Part shown: in pieces, positions 7,057 through 14,192 of the stretch
Layout: each line of letters starts with the position of its first letter
Numbering within the stretch: the first letter of the stretch is position 1
Assembly (NCBI GenBank): GCA_903891505.1
Contig: CAITEO010000042.1
Location: 1-19,449, forward strand
Reading direction: 5' to 3'
Origin: an uncultured Candidatus Woesearchaeota archaeon
GTDB lineage: Archaea; Nanobdellota; Nanobdellia; Woesearchaeales; 21-14-0-10-32-9
Length of the DNA: 19,449 nt
Translations under genes and position numbers: made by a program
Notes under the pieces: generated by a model
The model's database searches: none
Told to the model about the DNA's origin: nothing
The model's input: only the letters and a program-made list of their open reading frames with translations

Positions 7057-7063
7057 TTTTGAA

Positions 7064-7588
7064 TTGTACAATTACCAGAATAAATACCAAAATAATTATC
7101 AAGAAAACGCAGAAAAGGATGCACCAGAATCATATGATTATCACCTTCTCCAAGGACACATTCTAGAATCAGACGTAATCAATGACGATTTGCTCGATGA
7201 AAAACTCGAGACTGCAGCAAGATTACTTGAGGAATCAAAGACCAAGAAAGGCATTGATAAAACATACTCACAAATTGTTGCATTATTATCATTCTCGTCA
7301 GCACTTGCAATAATGAACAAATGTCGAGTCGATGATGACGAAGCACTGCTAAGTCTTCTATGCGTTAGACTACCTGAACTTGAATTCGATTGGACAACAC
7401 TTCAAAAAATACTAAAATTAAAACAAAAAGTAGATGCAACAAATGCAGATACAGCAAACACAGACGCAACAAACACAAATACAAGCATCAAACCACTTGA
7501 TAGAATAGAAGAAGATAAAACGTTGAACCTTGCAATCACATTATATACTTCAGCACTTGTTGAAGCACTAAGTAAACGAGTGAAATAA
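7064..7588 (+). CDS. Orphan acidic helical protein, TTG start
   Basis: I do not recognise this protein. The frame is open from an ATG at 6971, but the first 31 codons there look like translated promoter DNA. I therefore prefer TTG 7064, with an SD site 7 nt ahead and a TATA-like box behind it. The resulting 174 residues begin with a Tyr/Asn/Gln-rich segment (1-14). A predicted helical domain follows (about 30-122), rich in Leu, Asp and Glu. Next is a low-complexity linker of repeated Asp/Ala/Thr/Asn (about 123-141), then a C-terminal helix pair. There is no signal peptide, membrane segment or metal motif. The alarmone-hydrolase-like gene starts 70 bp downstream on the same strand, so the two may be co-transcribed. 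The function is unknown. Confidence 0.6.
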   Translation: MYNYQNKYQNNYQENAEKDAPESYDYHLLQGHILESDVINDDLLDEKLETAARLLEESKTKKGIDKTYSQIVALLSFSSALAIMNKCRVDDDEALLSLLCVRLPELEFDWTTLQKILKLKQKVDATNADTANTDATNTNTSIKPLDRIEEDKTLNLAITLYTSALVEALSKRVK

Positions 7589-7658
7589 AGAGAAAATTAG
7601 TAAAATAAATGAACTTAAAAAAAAAATAAGCAAAATTAAATGACTCTAATGAATTAAA

Positions 7659-8240
7659 ATGACGACTGATCACAACGAAGAAATGGAGAGAAAATACGAA
7701 GGTAAAGTATCAGATGCAATCATATTTTCGTTCAACGCCCACGCAGGACAATATAGAAAAGGAGAACCCTACCAATACATAATTCATCCTCTTCGTGTTT
7801 CTGAATTTTTACTCAAGAATTTTAGTCATAAGAAAAACATAGAAACGCTTCGAGTTGCAGCAATACTTCACGACGTAATAGAAGACACTTGGGCTGATGA
7901 AAATAAAGTTCGCACTGAATTCGGAGATAAAATAGCAACATTAGTTCTAGAACTAACAGTACCTGAACAAAAAGATAGAAAAGACAAACACATAGCACAC
8001 TTACACTCATTTCAAAATGCGAGCGATGATGCAAAATTAATCAAGCTCGCAGACTTATTCGATAATGTTGCTGTTTCAATGCGTCGAGCAGATCAATGGA
8101 TAAATTATTTGCAAGAGAGCAAAGAGCTTCTCGAATCCTTAACCCTTAAAGAAAAAGATTCTGTTTTTGAAAAAATAAAAGAAGAACTCGCAATCATAAT
8201 TGACAATAAAATAAAAAGTGCAAAAGAGAGTGAAAAATGA
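7659..8240 (+). CDS. MESH1/RelA-type HD hydrolase (probable alarmone or nucleotide pyrophosphohydrolase)
   Basis: The 193-residue protein is a stand-alone HD domain of the RelA/SpoT-MESH1 type. Members remove pyrophosphate from (p)ppGpp in a Mn-dependent reaction; metazoan MESH1 also dephosphorylates NADPH. The expected signature is complete: AHAGQYRKG (H27), YIIHPLRV (H43), ILHDVIEDT (H71, D72, E75, D76) and KLADLFDN (D132, N136). There is no synthetase, TGS or ACT domain, so hydrolysis without synthesis is expected. Residues past about 150 form an extra helical tail. Its ATGA stop overlaps the start of the CCA-adding enzyme by 4 nt, which implies translational coupling. The biochemical substrate in this archaeon is not established by sequence. 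Confidence 0.85.
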   Translation: MTTDHNEEMERKYEGKVSDAIIFSFNAHAGQYRKGEPYQYIIHPLRVSEFLLKNFSHKKNIETLRVAAILHDVIEDTWADENKVRTEFGDKIATLVLELTVPEQKDRKDKHIAHLHSFQNASDDAKLIKLADLFDNVAVSMRRADQWINYLQESKELLESLTLKEKDSVFEKIKEELAIIIDNKIKSAKESEK

Positions 8241-9724
8241 ACACTAAAAAAACACAAAAAAAAGAGAAGAAACCAAAAAATGAAAAGACTAAAATTAAGA
8301 AAAAAATTACTCAAAAAAAAGCAACTCAAAAAATTGCGAAATCAAAAACAACAAAAAAATCACGTGTCGCAAAAATAAGTACTTCAAAAAAAATTCAGAC
8401 CGCGAAGATTCAAAATAAGATTGCTCCGCAGTTAAAAATTCAGAAGGTCAACGTCGCTGCATTAATTGATGAACAAAAACAATTAACAAAACCAGAACCG
8501 AGCATTCTAATAAAAATAAATTCTTTCGTCGACAAATTAAACAAAGAACTTAAAAAAAACAAAGTGAATGCAACTGCAACACTCGGTGGCAGCGTTGCAA
8601 AGGGCACATTCATAAAAAATAATTTCGATGCAGACATATTCGTAAAATTTGATCAATCATACAAAGGAAAAAACATCTCGGACGCACTTGAACAAGTACT
8701 TCTCGGAATGGACAACAAAGTCAGCAAAGTACACGGCTCAAGGGATTATTTTCAAATAAAAGATGAGCAAAACAAATTTACATATGAACTTGTTCCAGTA
8801 CTAAAAGTTAGCAATTACAAAGAAGCAGAAAATGTTGCAGACATGAGTCCTTTGCATGTTGATTATTTTGTAAAAAAATCAAAGACAATAATGAATCTCC
8901 GAGACGAAGTTCGAATAACAAAACTATTCATGAAATCCGCACGAGTTTATGGCGCAGAGAGTTACATCAAAGGATTCTCCGGCCATGTAGTTGACTTGCT
9001 AATAATAAAATACGGAACATTTCTAGAGTTAGTAACTGCAGCAGCAAAATGGAAAGACGAAGTAATTATTGATTTGGAAAAATATCATATCAATCCAAAG
9101 ATGGCATTAAATAGCTCAAAAATATACGGTCCACTAATAATTGTCGATCCAGTGCAAAAAACTAGAAATGCAGCTGCCGCAATCACCACTGAATGCTTTG
9201 ATAAATTCAAACAAAGATGCAAAGATTTTATCATACATCCAAATAGCACATTTTTTGAACTGCCAAATTTCCAGAAAATAATTGATGACAAAATAAAAAC
9301 TACAAACAACGCAGAGATATTCATGATAAACATCTCGCCGCTCGAGGGAAAACGAGATGTTATAGGATCAAAAGTTCTGAAAATAAAAGAGCACATCGAA
9401 GAGCAGGCAAAAGAATATGAATTCTCTCTCATCTGGTCTGATTGGGAATTTAATGAGAAAATGTGCAAAATATGTCTTGCGTTCAATGATGCCAAACTTC
9501 CCGACACTAAAATAATAAAAGGTCCACCACTATCAATGGAAGACGCCACAGACAAATTCAGACGAGCACACAGAAACACATACAACGACAAAGAAACCAT
9601 TTATGCAAAAGAAACAAGAAGATTCTTGCTCGCGAAAAGTTTCCTAACAGCTACAATCGAAGACGAGTATGTAAAAGACAAGTGCCACGAAATAAGCTTT
9701 GTTGAAATAGAAAAAAGTAATTAA
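8237..9724 (+). CDS. cca: Archaeal class I tRNA CCA-adding enzyme with lysine-rich N-terminal extension
   Basis: This nucleotidyltransferase adds CCA to tRNA 3' ends without a template. The core begins near residue 85. It shows the polymerase-beta-type motif GGSVAKGTF (117-125) with DADIF (D131, D133), and then YELVPV (E184) where the third catalytic carboxylate is expected. Archaeal CCA enzymes of known structure use Asp there, so Glu is a notable conservative change. Downstream, SPLHVDYF and YIKGFSGHVVDLLIIKYG match the archaeal family's middle and tail domains. The first 65-70 residues are almost purely Lys, Thr, Gln and Ala, an extra segment that may bind RNA. The gene start overlaps the alarmone hydrolase stop (8237-8240). 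An in-frame start nearer the core is not evident, so the extension is probably translated. The total length of 495 exceeds the usual roughly 440. Confidence 0.9.
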   Translation: MNTKKTQKKEKKPKNEKTKIKKKITQKKATQKIAKSKTTKKSRVAKISTSKKIQTAKIQNKIAPQLKIQKVNVAALIDEQKQLTKPEPSILIKINSFVDKLNKELKKNKVNATATLGGSVAKGTFIKNNFDADIFVKFDQSYKGKNISDALEQVLLGMDNKVSKVHGSRDYFQIKDEQNKFTYELVPVLKVSNYKEAENVADMSPLHVDYFVKKSKTIMNLRDEVRITKLFMKSARVYGAESYIKGFSGHVVDLLIIKYGTFLELVTAAAKWKDEVIIDLEKYHINPKMALNSSKIYGPLIIVDPVQKTRNAAAAITTECFDKFKQRCKDFIIHPNSTFFELPNFQKIIDDKIKTTNNAEIFMINISPLEGKRDVIGSKVLKIKEHIEEQAKEYEFSLIWSDWEFNEKMCKICLAFNDAKLPDTKIIKGPPLSMEDATDKFRRAHRNTYNDKETIYAKETRRFLLAKSFLTATIEDEYVKDKCHEISFVEIEKSN

Positions 9725-9732
9725 TTTTTTCA
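9724..9732 (+). terminator. Possible T-tract terminator after cca
   Basis: A run of T immediately follows the stop codon, with more T-rich stretches to 9778. Archaeal polymerases often stop at such tracts without a hairpin. The next gene has its own TATA box. Confidence 0.35.
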
Positions 9733-9782
9733 TAATTTATCATATTAATTTTCTTACATCAATTTTTCTCCAAATCATCCAC

Positions 9783-9795
9783 TATATTTAAAAAG
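9783..9795 (+). promoter_or_regulatory. TATA box for the DUF4346 gene
   Basis: TATATTTAAAAAG is centred about 28 nt upstream of the GTG at 9817. It supports the GTG start and a leaderless transcript. Confidence 0.65.
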
Positions 9796-9816
9796 AACTT
9801 TTCATTCTTCTCGGTC

Positions 9817-11025
9817 GTGGCAGCTGAAATCAACAACGAATCAAAAATAGAATCAAAACGCGAGAACAAGAAGCTCTTGCCTTACTATTCAGATACAATC
9901 CATATTGCAAATCCAACATCTGAGAATGGAATCTTGTGTCTTTGGACAAAAAAAGAGAGAGTAATAGAAAAGTTGTCTGAGCATAATTACTGCTTCATAG
10001 GCCAATTGTATTCTAAAGACTACGGCTTACAAATCCTGTTTAGAAATCTTCTTGCAAATCCTCAAATAAGAAATCTTGTAATTGTTGGTGTTGATCTTAA
10101 CGACGCAGGCACAGGCCTAGTTAATTTCTTCACAAAAGGTGTTGATTTCGAAAATAAAATAATCGATACAGACATAACTCTCGATGATAAATTAACAAAA
10201 GAAAATCTTGATGCTCTGCGTGCGAGAGTAAAGCTTCATGACTTAAGAAAACTAAAGAACTTTGCAAAACTAGAATCATACTTGGAAAAAATTAAACCTC
10301 AAGGACTCCCTCAAGGAACATTTAGTGAGAAAATAGTGATTCCTCTTCCAAATGTTGCACCACCAATACGATTCCCGACGGACTTCTCAGGATTCAAAGC
10401 GAGAGGAGATGATTTTTATTCAGCATACAGATCGCTCCTATCAAAATTATCAAGATTTGGAATATTTGATCCTGAAAAGAAAACACTCACAATTACAAAT
10501 ATAATTTTCTTCGTCACAAAATTCTCATATGAAGATAAGAAATTCCTAAAATCTCGAAAGAAAGGAAAAGTTAAGAAAATATCTGAATTTTTACACGACG
10601 ATAAAACAGTCAAAACAATTATCATATTAGAACTTGACGTATGGGACTCACTTAAGGACATCTGCCGAACACTAATGAATCAAGAAAATGTTTGTTTATT
10701 GATTGGCAAAGCATACGTTGATGAAAAAAACCTTGAAGATGTTGTTGAATTGCTTGGAACTGCGCAACGCGTCAAATGGGAACCAGATCCACACGGCAAC
10801 ATCGTGATTCGCGTCGAAGACAACCTCATAAAAGCAACCCATTTCTCACAAGCAGGAAATGTTCTTGACGAATTTAGCGCAACGAATGCTCGAGACTTAT
10901 CCAAGAAAATAGCATCGAGCAACAAAATATCAATGATCTATCACGCACTAGATATTGGCGGAGAACTGGCAAAAGCAGAACTTGCACTCAAACGAGGAGA
11001 AAAATACGTTCAGGATAAGAACTAG
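9817..11025 (+). CDS. MtrA-like / DUF4346 domain protein (probable pterin-related)
   Basis: The 402-residue protein has an N-terminal segment (about 28-105) with ILCLWTKKE, FIGQLYSKDYG and NLVIVGVDLNDAG. This resembles the domain of tetrahydromethanopterin S-methyltransferase subunit A (MtrA). The C-terminal 85 residues, ending in HALDIGGELAKAELALKRGEKYVQD, match the DUF4346 signature. DUF4346 proteins are associated with pterin or folate metabolism, but their reaction is not established. No membrane segment is present. The start is GTG, set by a TATA box about 28 nt upstream. It is followed after 12 nt by a DUF167 gene, so the pair is probably an operon. A link to thymidylate synthesis with the nearby dCMP deaminase is possible but speculative. 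Confidence 0.72.
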   Translation: MAAEINNESKIESKRENKKLLPYYSDTIHIANPTSENGILCLWTKKERVIEKLSEHNYCFIGQLYSKDYGLQILFRNLLANPQIRNLVIVGVDLNDAGTGLVNFFTKGVDFENKIIDTDITLDDKLTKENLDALRARVKLHDLRKLKNFAKLESYLEKIKPQGLPQGTFSEKIVIPLPNVAPPIRFPTDFSGFKARGDDFYSAYRSLLSKLSRFGIFDPEKKTLTITNIIFFVTKFSYEDKKFLKSRKKGKVKKISEFLHDDKTVKTIIILELDVWDSLKDICRTLMNQENVCLLIGKAYVDEKNLEDVVELLGTAQRVKWEPDPHGNIVIRVEDNLIKATHFSQAGNVLDEFSATNARDLSKKIASSNKISMIYHALDIGGELAKAELALKRGEKYVQDKN

Positions 11026-11037
11026 AGTGAGAATAAA

Positions 11038-11274
11038 ATGAACGAACACTTAACTGGTAAGAAAGTTATTGAAATTCACGTGAAACCACATTCTTCAAAA
11101 AATGAAATAATCTTTGACGATGAAAAACAAGTATTTATTTTTTGCGTGAAATCTCCTGCTGAAGATGGCAAAGCAAACGCTGAAGTTCTAAAGATGCTGA
11201 AACGCGAGACGGGAAAGAATGTGAAAATAATCTCGGGCGCGACGTCAAGAAAGAAACTTATAAAATTGGACTAA
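11038..11274 (+). CDS. DUF167 / YggU-family small protein
   Basis: The 78 residues fit the DUF167 family (PF02594): EIHVKPHSSKNEI near the N-terminus, CVKSPAEDGKANAEVLKML in the middle, then VKIISGATSRKKLIKL at the end. The length is typical and the fold is a small alpha/beta domain. The molecular role of the family is not known. It lies 12 nt after the DUF4346 gene with GAGTGAG as a probable SD (about 11025-11031), so it is likely to be translated from the same mRNA. Nothing is missing. Confidence 0.88.
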   Translation: MNEHLTGKKVIEIHVKPHSSKNEIIFDDEKQVFIFCVKSPAEDGKANAEVLKMLKRETGKNVKIISGATSRKKLIKLD

Positions 11275-11292
11275 AGAAAAGAAATTATCCTG

Positions 11293-11326
11293 CTACTATT
11301 CATTAATGAAAAATTTTAAATAGTAG
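11293..11326. promoter_or_regulatory. Dyad repeat spanning the promoter of the tandem paralogue pair
   Basis: CTACTATT (11293-11300) is an exact inverted repeat of AATAGTAG (11319-11326), an 8-bp match with 18 bp between. A perfect 10-bp palindrome, TCATTAATGA (11300-11309), lies inside. The right arm overlaps the TATA box ATTTTAAAT (about 11312-11321), which sits about 28 nt before the ATG at 11345. This layout suits a repressor operator. It could instead be an mRNA hairpin ending the upstream DUF167 transcript. Confidence 0.5.
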
Positions 11327-11344
11327 ACTTAGTTCAAATTTAAA

Positions 11345-11848
11345 ATGGCGTCAAGAAATGAAATTGGGCAAAGAGTTGCTGCAAATCTCGTAGATAAAAT
11401 GGATTCTGCAATAAATCCGCTTACAATCCTAATCAATATTGATATATTCTCAGCATATAACAAAAGAATTATTGAACTTACACACAAACATGGATTTTTA
11501 ACCGCTGATATGATTGATAAGCTTCTTCATAAAAAAATAATTGAATATACAAAACTCGAATATAACTTCATAATTAACTTAGACAATAGAAGACAAAAAG
11601 AATACATAGCCGATCTAGACCATAAAGACTCTGATCTTTTCACGTACGGCATAAAATTTAATGCATTAACAACTGAACAATTATCTAAATTATCTGACTT
11701 ATTTCCTAAACCCCTAACCCTAAATCAATTCATAGAACGCAATTTCTCACAAAATACGATAGACTATCATAGAAATCTGTTGCTAAATCCTCCAAAACCA
11801 TATACTGGTCATTGTGATTCTGATCATCCATCACACTACGAATACTGA
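11345..11848 (+). CDS. Tandem paralogue A, unrecognised family, His/Cys tail
   Basis: I do not recognise this 167-residue protein. It is clearly related to the next gene. Shared blocks are FSAYNKRIIELTHKHGFLTA (A) with YAYDKRVLIHFAIDNEYMT (B), SDLFTYGIKFNALTTEQLSKL with PDIFAYAIKNNLLSTSQKKGL, and LLLNPPKPY with FLNPQPY. The body is predicted mostly helical, perhaps with two similar helical halves. After the NPPKPY turn comes a short tail with H156, C157, D158, D160, H161 and H164, a possible metal site. There is no signal peptide or membrane span. A TATA box about 28 nt upstream suggests a leaderless mRNA, and a dyad overlaps that promoter. Only 9 nt separate it from paralogue B, so the pair is surely an operon. 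Confidence 0.7.
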   Translation: MASRNEIGQRVAANLVDKMDSAINPLTILINIDIFSAYNKRIIELTHKHGFLTADMIDKLLHKKIIEYTKLEYNFIINLDNRRQKEYIADLDHKDSDLFTYGIKFNALTTEQLSKLSDLFPKPLTLNQFIERNFSQNTIDYHRNLLLNPPKPYTGHCDSDHPSHYEY

Positions 11849-11857
11849 GGATAATAA

Positions 11858-12349
11858 ATGAATATTACGTTTAATTCTGAAGAAGAACTTGGAGATAAAA
11901 TCAAAAAAACCATATTAAATGGAATTCCTTCTAGATTATTGAATTTTGAACGTTATGCATACGATAAACGAGTACTCATACATTTCGCAATAGATAATGA
12001 ATACATGACAAGTTATGACCTATATTTAGCAATCAAAGATGAACTGAAAGTAATTGCTAACAAAGATTACGATAACTTAATACATTCATTAAATATGGGC
12101 AAAAAATTAGATTCAATTTTAATCGGAAGACCAGATATTTTCGCATATGCTATTAAAAATAATTTATTATCCACTTCACAAAAAAAGGGACTTGTTCGTA
12201 AAACAAAAAAAGAATTTTCAGAATTAGCAGAGTTGTGCAGCTATAGTCCTAATATCATAGCAACCCTACAGCGCCAATTTCTAAATCCGCAACCATACAA
12301 AAAAGATAATTCTCCTGTGTGCGAGACGAGTTGTTGCGATTGTGACTAG
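11858..12349 (+). CDS. Tandem paralogue B, unrecognised family, Cys-rich tail
   Basis: This 163-residue protein is the diverged sister of the preceding gene, colinear across almost its whole length and ending in the same NPQPY turn. Its tail differs: the last nine residues hold C155, C159, C160 and C162 (CETSCCDC) in place of the His/Cys mix of paralogue A. The tail could bind a metal or form disulphides; this is inference. The start is ATG 11858, with GAGG (about 11848-11851) overlapping the end of the upstream stop codon, so translation probably follows that of paralogue A. The body is helical with no transmembrane segment. The level of divergence suggests an old duplication with both copies kept, so the two may form a heteromer. 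The function is unknown. Confidence 0.7.
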   Translation: MNITFNSEEELGDKIKKTILNGIPSRLLNFERYAYDKRVLIHFAIDNEYMTSYDLYLAIKDELKVIANKDYDNLIHSLNMGKKLDSILIGRPDIFAYAIKNNLLSTSQKKGLVRKTKKEFSELAELCSYSPNIIATLQRQFLNPQPYKKDNSPVCETSCCDCD

Positions 12350-12387
12350 CAAAAATAAAAATCAGCTAGCATTAGCACAGTCTTATT

Positions 12388-13413
12388 TCACTGATTCTTG
12401 TACGTTTCAAGCGCATCTTCTTTGACGCGAAGAATTATTCCTGCTTGCTTGAACAACTCTCTTGTTCTCTGCGCTGCATGATATCGTCTTTGCGCGACAA
12501 CTTCAGTTATTCCTGAATTTATTATCATATTCGCGCAAACAGAACAAGGCTCCATCTTACAATACATTTTCGCACCTCTAAGCGCAACTCCATTGTTTGC
12601 CGCCTGAATTATAGCATTCTGCTCCGCATGAATTGTTCTAACACAGTGCGTACTCTCTTCGCCTGTTGCGTGAATTTTTTTCTCGAATAAATGACCCACC
12701 TCGTCGCATTGCGGCAAACCTTTTGGCGAGCCAACATACCCTGTTGCAAGTATTACATTATCACGCACAACAAGCGCACCTGACTTTCCTCTATCGCACG
12801 TCGCACGCTTTGCAACAGCTTCCATTATTCCAAAGAAATAATCATCCCATCCTGGTCTTTTATTTATTTGCGCGGCAACGCTTTCTATTTGTTTATGAAA
12901 TTCCTCGAGTGTCGAATCATTATTAATAGTTATATCTGCTGAATTTTTCAGATTATCAAATTCCCGAAACTGCGCGCCACCCCCTGTGCGTTCTCGCTCT
13001 TCATTCTTCTGGAATTCTTCAAACGTTAGTGTTTTATCCTCGAATCTTCCACGATTCAACTGACGCTCATACCTAAGCTTATCAGGCGCATCAACAAAAA
13101 TAAGTTTAAATTCCTTGAATTTTTTGAAAGCTTGAACTTCATCAACCCTACCTATTGAAGTAATAACATAGTTCTTGTCTTTCTCCATACGACCCATTGC
13201 ACGCTCTGCAAGAATATGCCCCCCAAGACGAGTTCTAAGTTCATTTCCCAGTTGCTGTAAATTCTCTCTTGATAATTCTTTTCCAACTCGCGTCAGATCT
13301 TCTCTTAAAATATCAGATAGAGAAATATGAATGAATCCTTGCTCTTTCATCAAATGTTCAGCAACAGTATCCTTTCCAGACCCCATATATCCAGTAACTC
13401 CTATGACAACCAT
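12388..13413 (-). CDS. P-loop nucleotide kinase-like domain fused to dCMP/deoxycytidylate deaminase
   Basis: The 341 residues join two domains. Residues 1-183 are a P-loop NMP-kinase/dephospho-CoA-kinase-like domain with Walker A GYMGSGKDT (8-16) and a RYERQLNRGR lid-like segment (114-123). Residues 187-335 are a zinc-dependent deoxycytidylate deaminase: RPGWDDYF at the start, HAEQNAI with zinc ligand H262 and catalytic E264, and PCSVC with zinc ligands C290 and C293. The deaminase converts dCMP to dUMP, feeding thymidylate synthesis. The P-loop part might phosphorylate a nucleotide or simply regulate; its substrate is unknown. Similar kinase-like N-terminal regions occur in yeast-type dCMP deaminase, so the fusion is not unique. 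A GGGGGT site precedes the ATG by a few bases. The gene is divergent from L44e across 262 bp. Confidence 0.88.
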   Translation of the reverse strand: MVVIGVTGYMGSGKDTVAEHLMKEQGFIHISLSDILREDLTRVGKELSRENLQQLGNELRTRLGGHILAERAMGRMEKDKNYVITSIGRVDEVQAFKKFKEFKLIFVDAPDKLRYERQLNRGRFEDKTLTFEEFQKNEERERTGGGAQFREFDNLKNSADITINNDSTLEEFHKQIESVAAQINKRPGWDDYFFGIMEAVAKRATCDRGKSGALVVRDNVILATGYVGSPKGLPQCDEVGHLFEKKIHATGEESTHCVRTIHAEQNAIIQAANNGVALRGAKMYCKMEPCSVCANMIINSGITEVVAQRRYHAAQRTRELFKQAGIILRVKEDALETYKNQ

Positions 13414-13545
13414 TAGTTAACCCCCAGACGATAATTCTTAAATTCGATTGCTTCTCAAACTCATTAATTATTCATCATATTTTATTCATACTTGGTCTAA
13501 TATATAAAATTTATCCACAGAAATATATGTGTAGTGTTGCATAAG

Positions 13546-13641
13546 AAAACCCCTAACTCCAAACTACGTCTAAATAACTCTAACTACAATCTAATCTAAA
13601 CAACAACCTTAATCAAATACTGCTCATAAACCCCTCTCCAA
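13546..13641. repeat. Pair of similar AAACCCC..CTCCAAA boxes in the kinase-deaminase/L44e intergenic region
   Basis: AAACCCCTAACTCCAAA (within 13546-13564) and AAACCCCTCTCCAA (13628-13641) form an imperfect direct repeat about 80 bp apart. The second box lies directly upstream of the L44e TATA box. The 262-bp intergenic region also holds a TATA-like TAATATATAAAAT near 13499 but no ORF or tRNA that I can support. The boxes could be transcription-factor sites for the ribosomal operon. Confidence 0.4.
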
Positions 13642-13645
13642 AAGG

Positions 13646-13654
13646 TTTATAAAT
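13646..13654 (+). promoter_or_regulatory. TATA box for L44e
   Basis: TTTATAAAT is centred 26 nt upstream of the ATG at 13676, with AAAAGG before it in the BRE position. It predicts a leaderless L44e mRNA. Confidence 0.7.
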
Positions 13655-13675
13655 CAATTGCTGTTTCTTTAGGCT

Positions 13676-13993
13676 ATGAAGAAACCAAAAGTCATGAAAA
13701 GGCATTGCCCAACATGCAAGAAACATACGGAGCACAAAGTTACTGAAGCTAAAAACAGAGGAAGAAGTAAAGCTCATCCTCTTTCAAAGTTCGGAGAAAG
13801 AAGACTGCTTGATCGAGGCTCAAAACGAGGCGCTGGCAATCAGGGCAAATTCTCAAAACCACCTATAAAAAAGTGGAAGAGTACAGGCAAGAAGACGAGC
13901 AAGAAAACAGATCTAAGATACACATGTCAGGTATGCAAGAAAACAACCGTGCAGAAAACAGGAACAAGAACTAAGAAGCTTGAACTTGTATAA
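13676..13993 (+). CDS. rpl44e: Large-subunit ribosomal protein L44e (eL42)
   Basis: The 105-residue basic protein is the archaeal/eukaryotic eL42 of the large ribosomal subunit, located near the E site. It has the characteristic zinc ribbon C11-PT-C14 with C84-QV-C87. Between them, the central segment includes the conserved LSKFGERR stretch and a GNQGKFSKPPIKK stretch. All four zinc ligands are present and the length is normal. It starts the translation cluster that continues with S27e, aIF2-alpha and Nop10, but a T-rich region and a new TATA box separate it from S27e. L44e may therefore form its own transcript. Confidence 0.96.
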   Translation: MKKPKVMKRHCPTCKKHTEHKVTEAKNRGRSKAHPLSKFGERRLLDRGSKRGAGNQGKFSKPPIKKWKSTGKKTSKKTDLRYTCQVCKKTTVQKTGTRTKKLELV

Positions 13994-14069
13994 ATAAACA
14001 CCACATCTTTTAATTATTTAATTTCGTTTATTCGTTTAAGTTTGATTGTTCATTTTATTATTCTTTAAT

Positions 14070-14116
14070 TTCTATTTCTTTTTGTTCTTCATTTCCACCT
14101 ATTTCTTTTTTCTTCT
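14070..14116 (+). terminator. T-rich termination region after L44e
   Basis: A pyrimidine-rich stretch with several runs of four to six T lies between L44e and the S27e promoter. Archaeal RNA polymerase commonly terminates at such tracts. There is no obvious hairpin. Confidence 0.45.
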
Positions 14117-14130
14117 GACCACAACAAAGC

Positions 14131-14139
14131 TTATAAATG
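14131..14139 (+). promoter_or_regulatory. TATA box for the S27e-aIF2-alpha operon
   Basis: TTATAAATG is centred about 58 nt before the S27e ATG. It predicts a leader of roughly 30 nt that includes the SD site at 14181, in contrast to the leaderless L44e. Confidence 0.6.
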
Positions 14140-14192
14140 ATTAATCGTTCCTTAAGTTAAAGAGTTTTTAAGAGAGTATCGGAGGAATATTT

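Noticed and set aside
6971..7063. ATG-initiated N-terminal extension of the orphan protein at 7064
   Set aside because: It would cover the TATA-like box and the strong SD site. The peptide looks like translated promoter sequence, so TTG 7064 fits better.
9085..9600. Long minus-strand ORF (171 codons) inside cca
   Set aside because: It is the antisense of a conserved CCA-enzyme region and has no independent signal.
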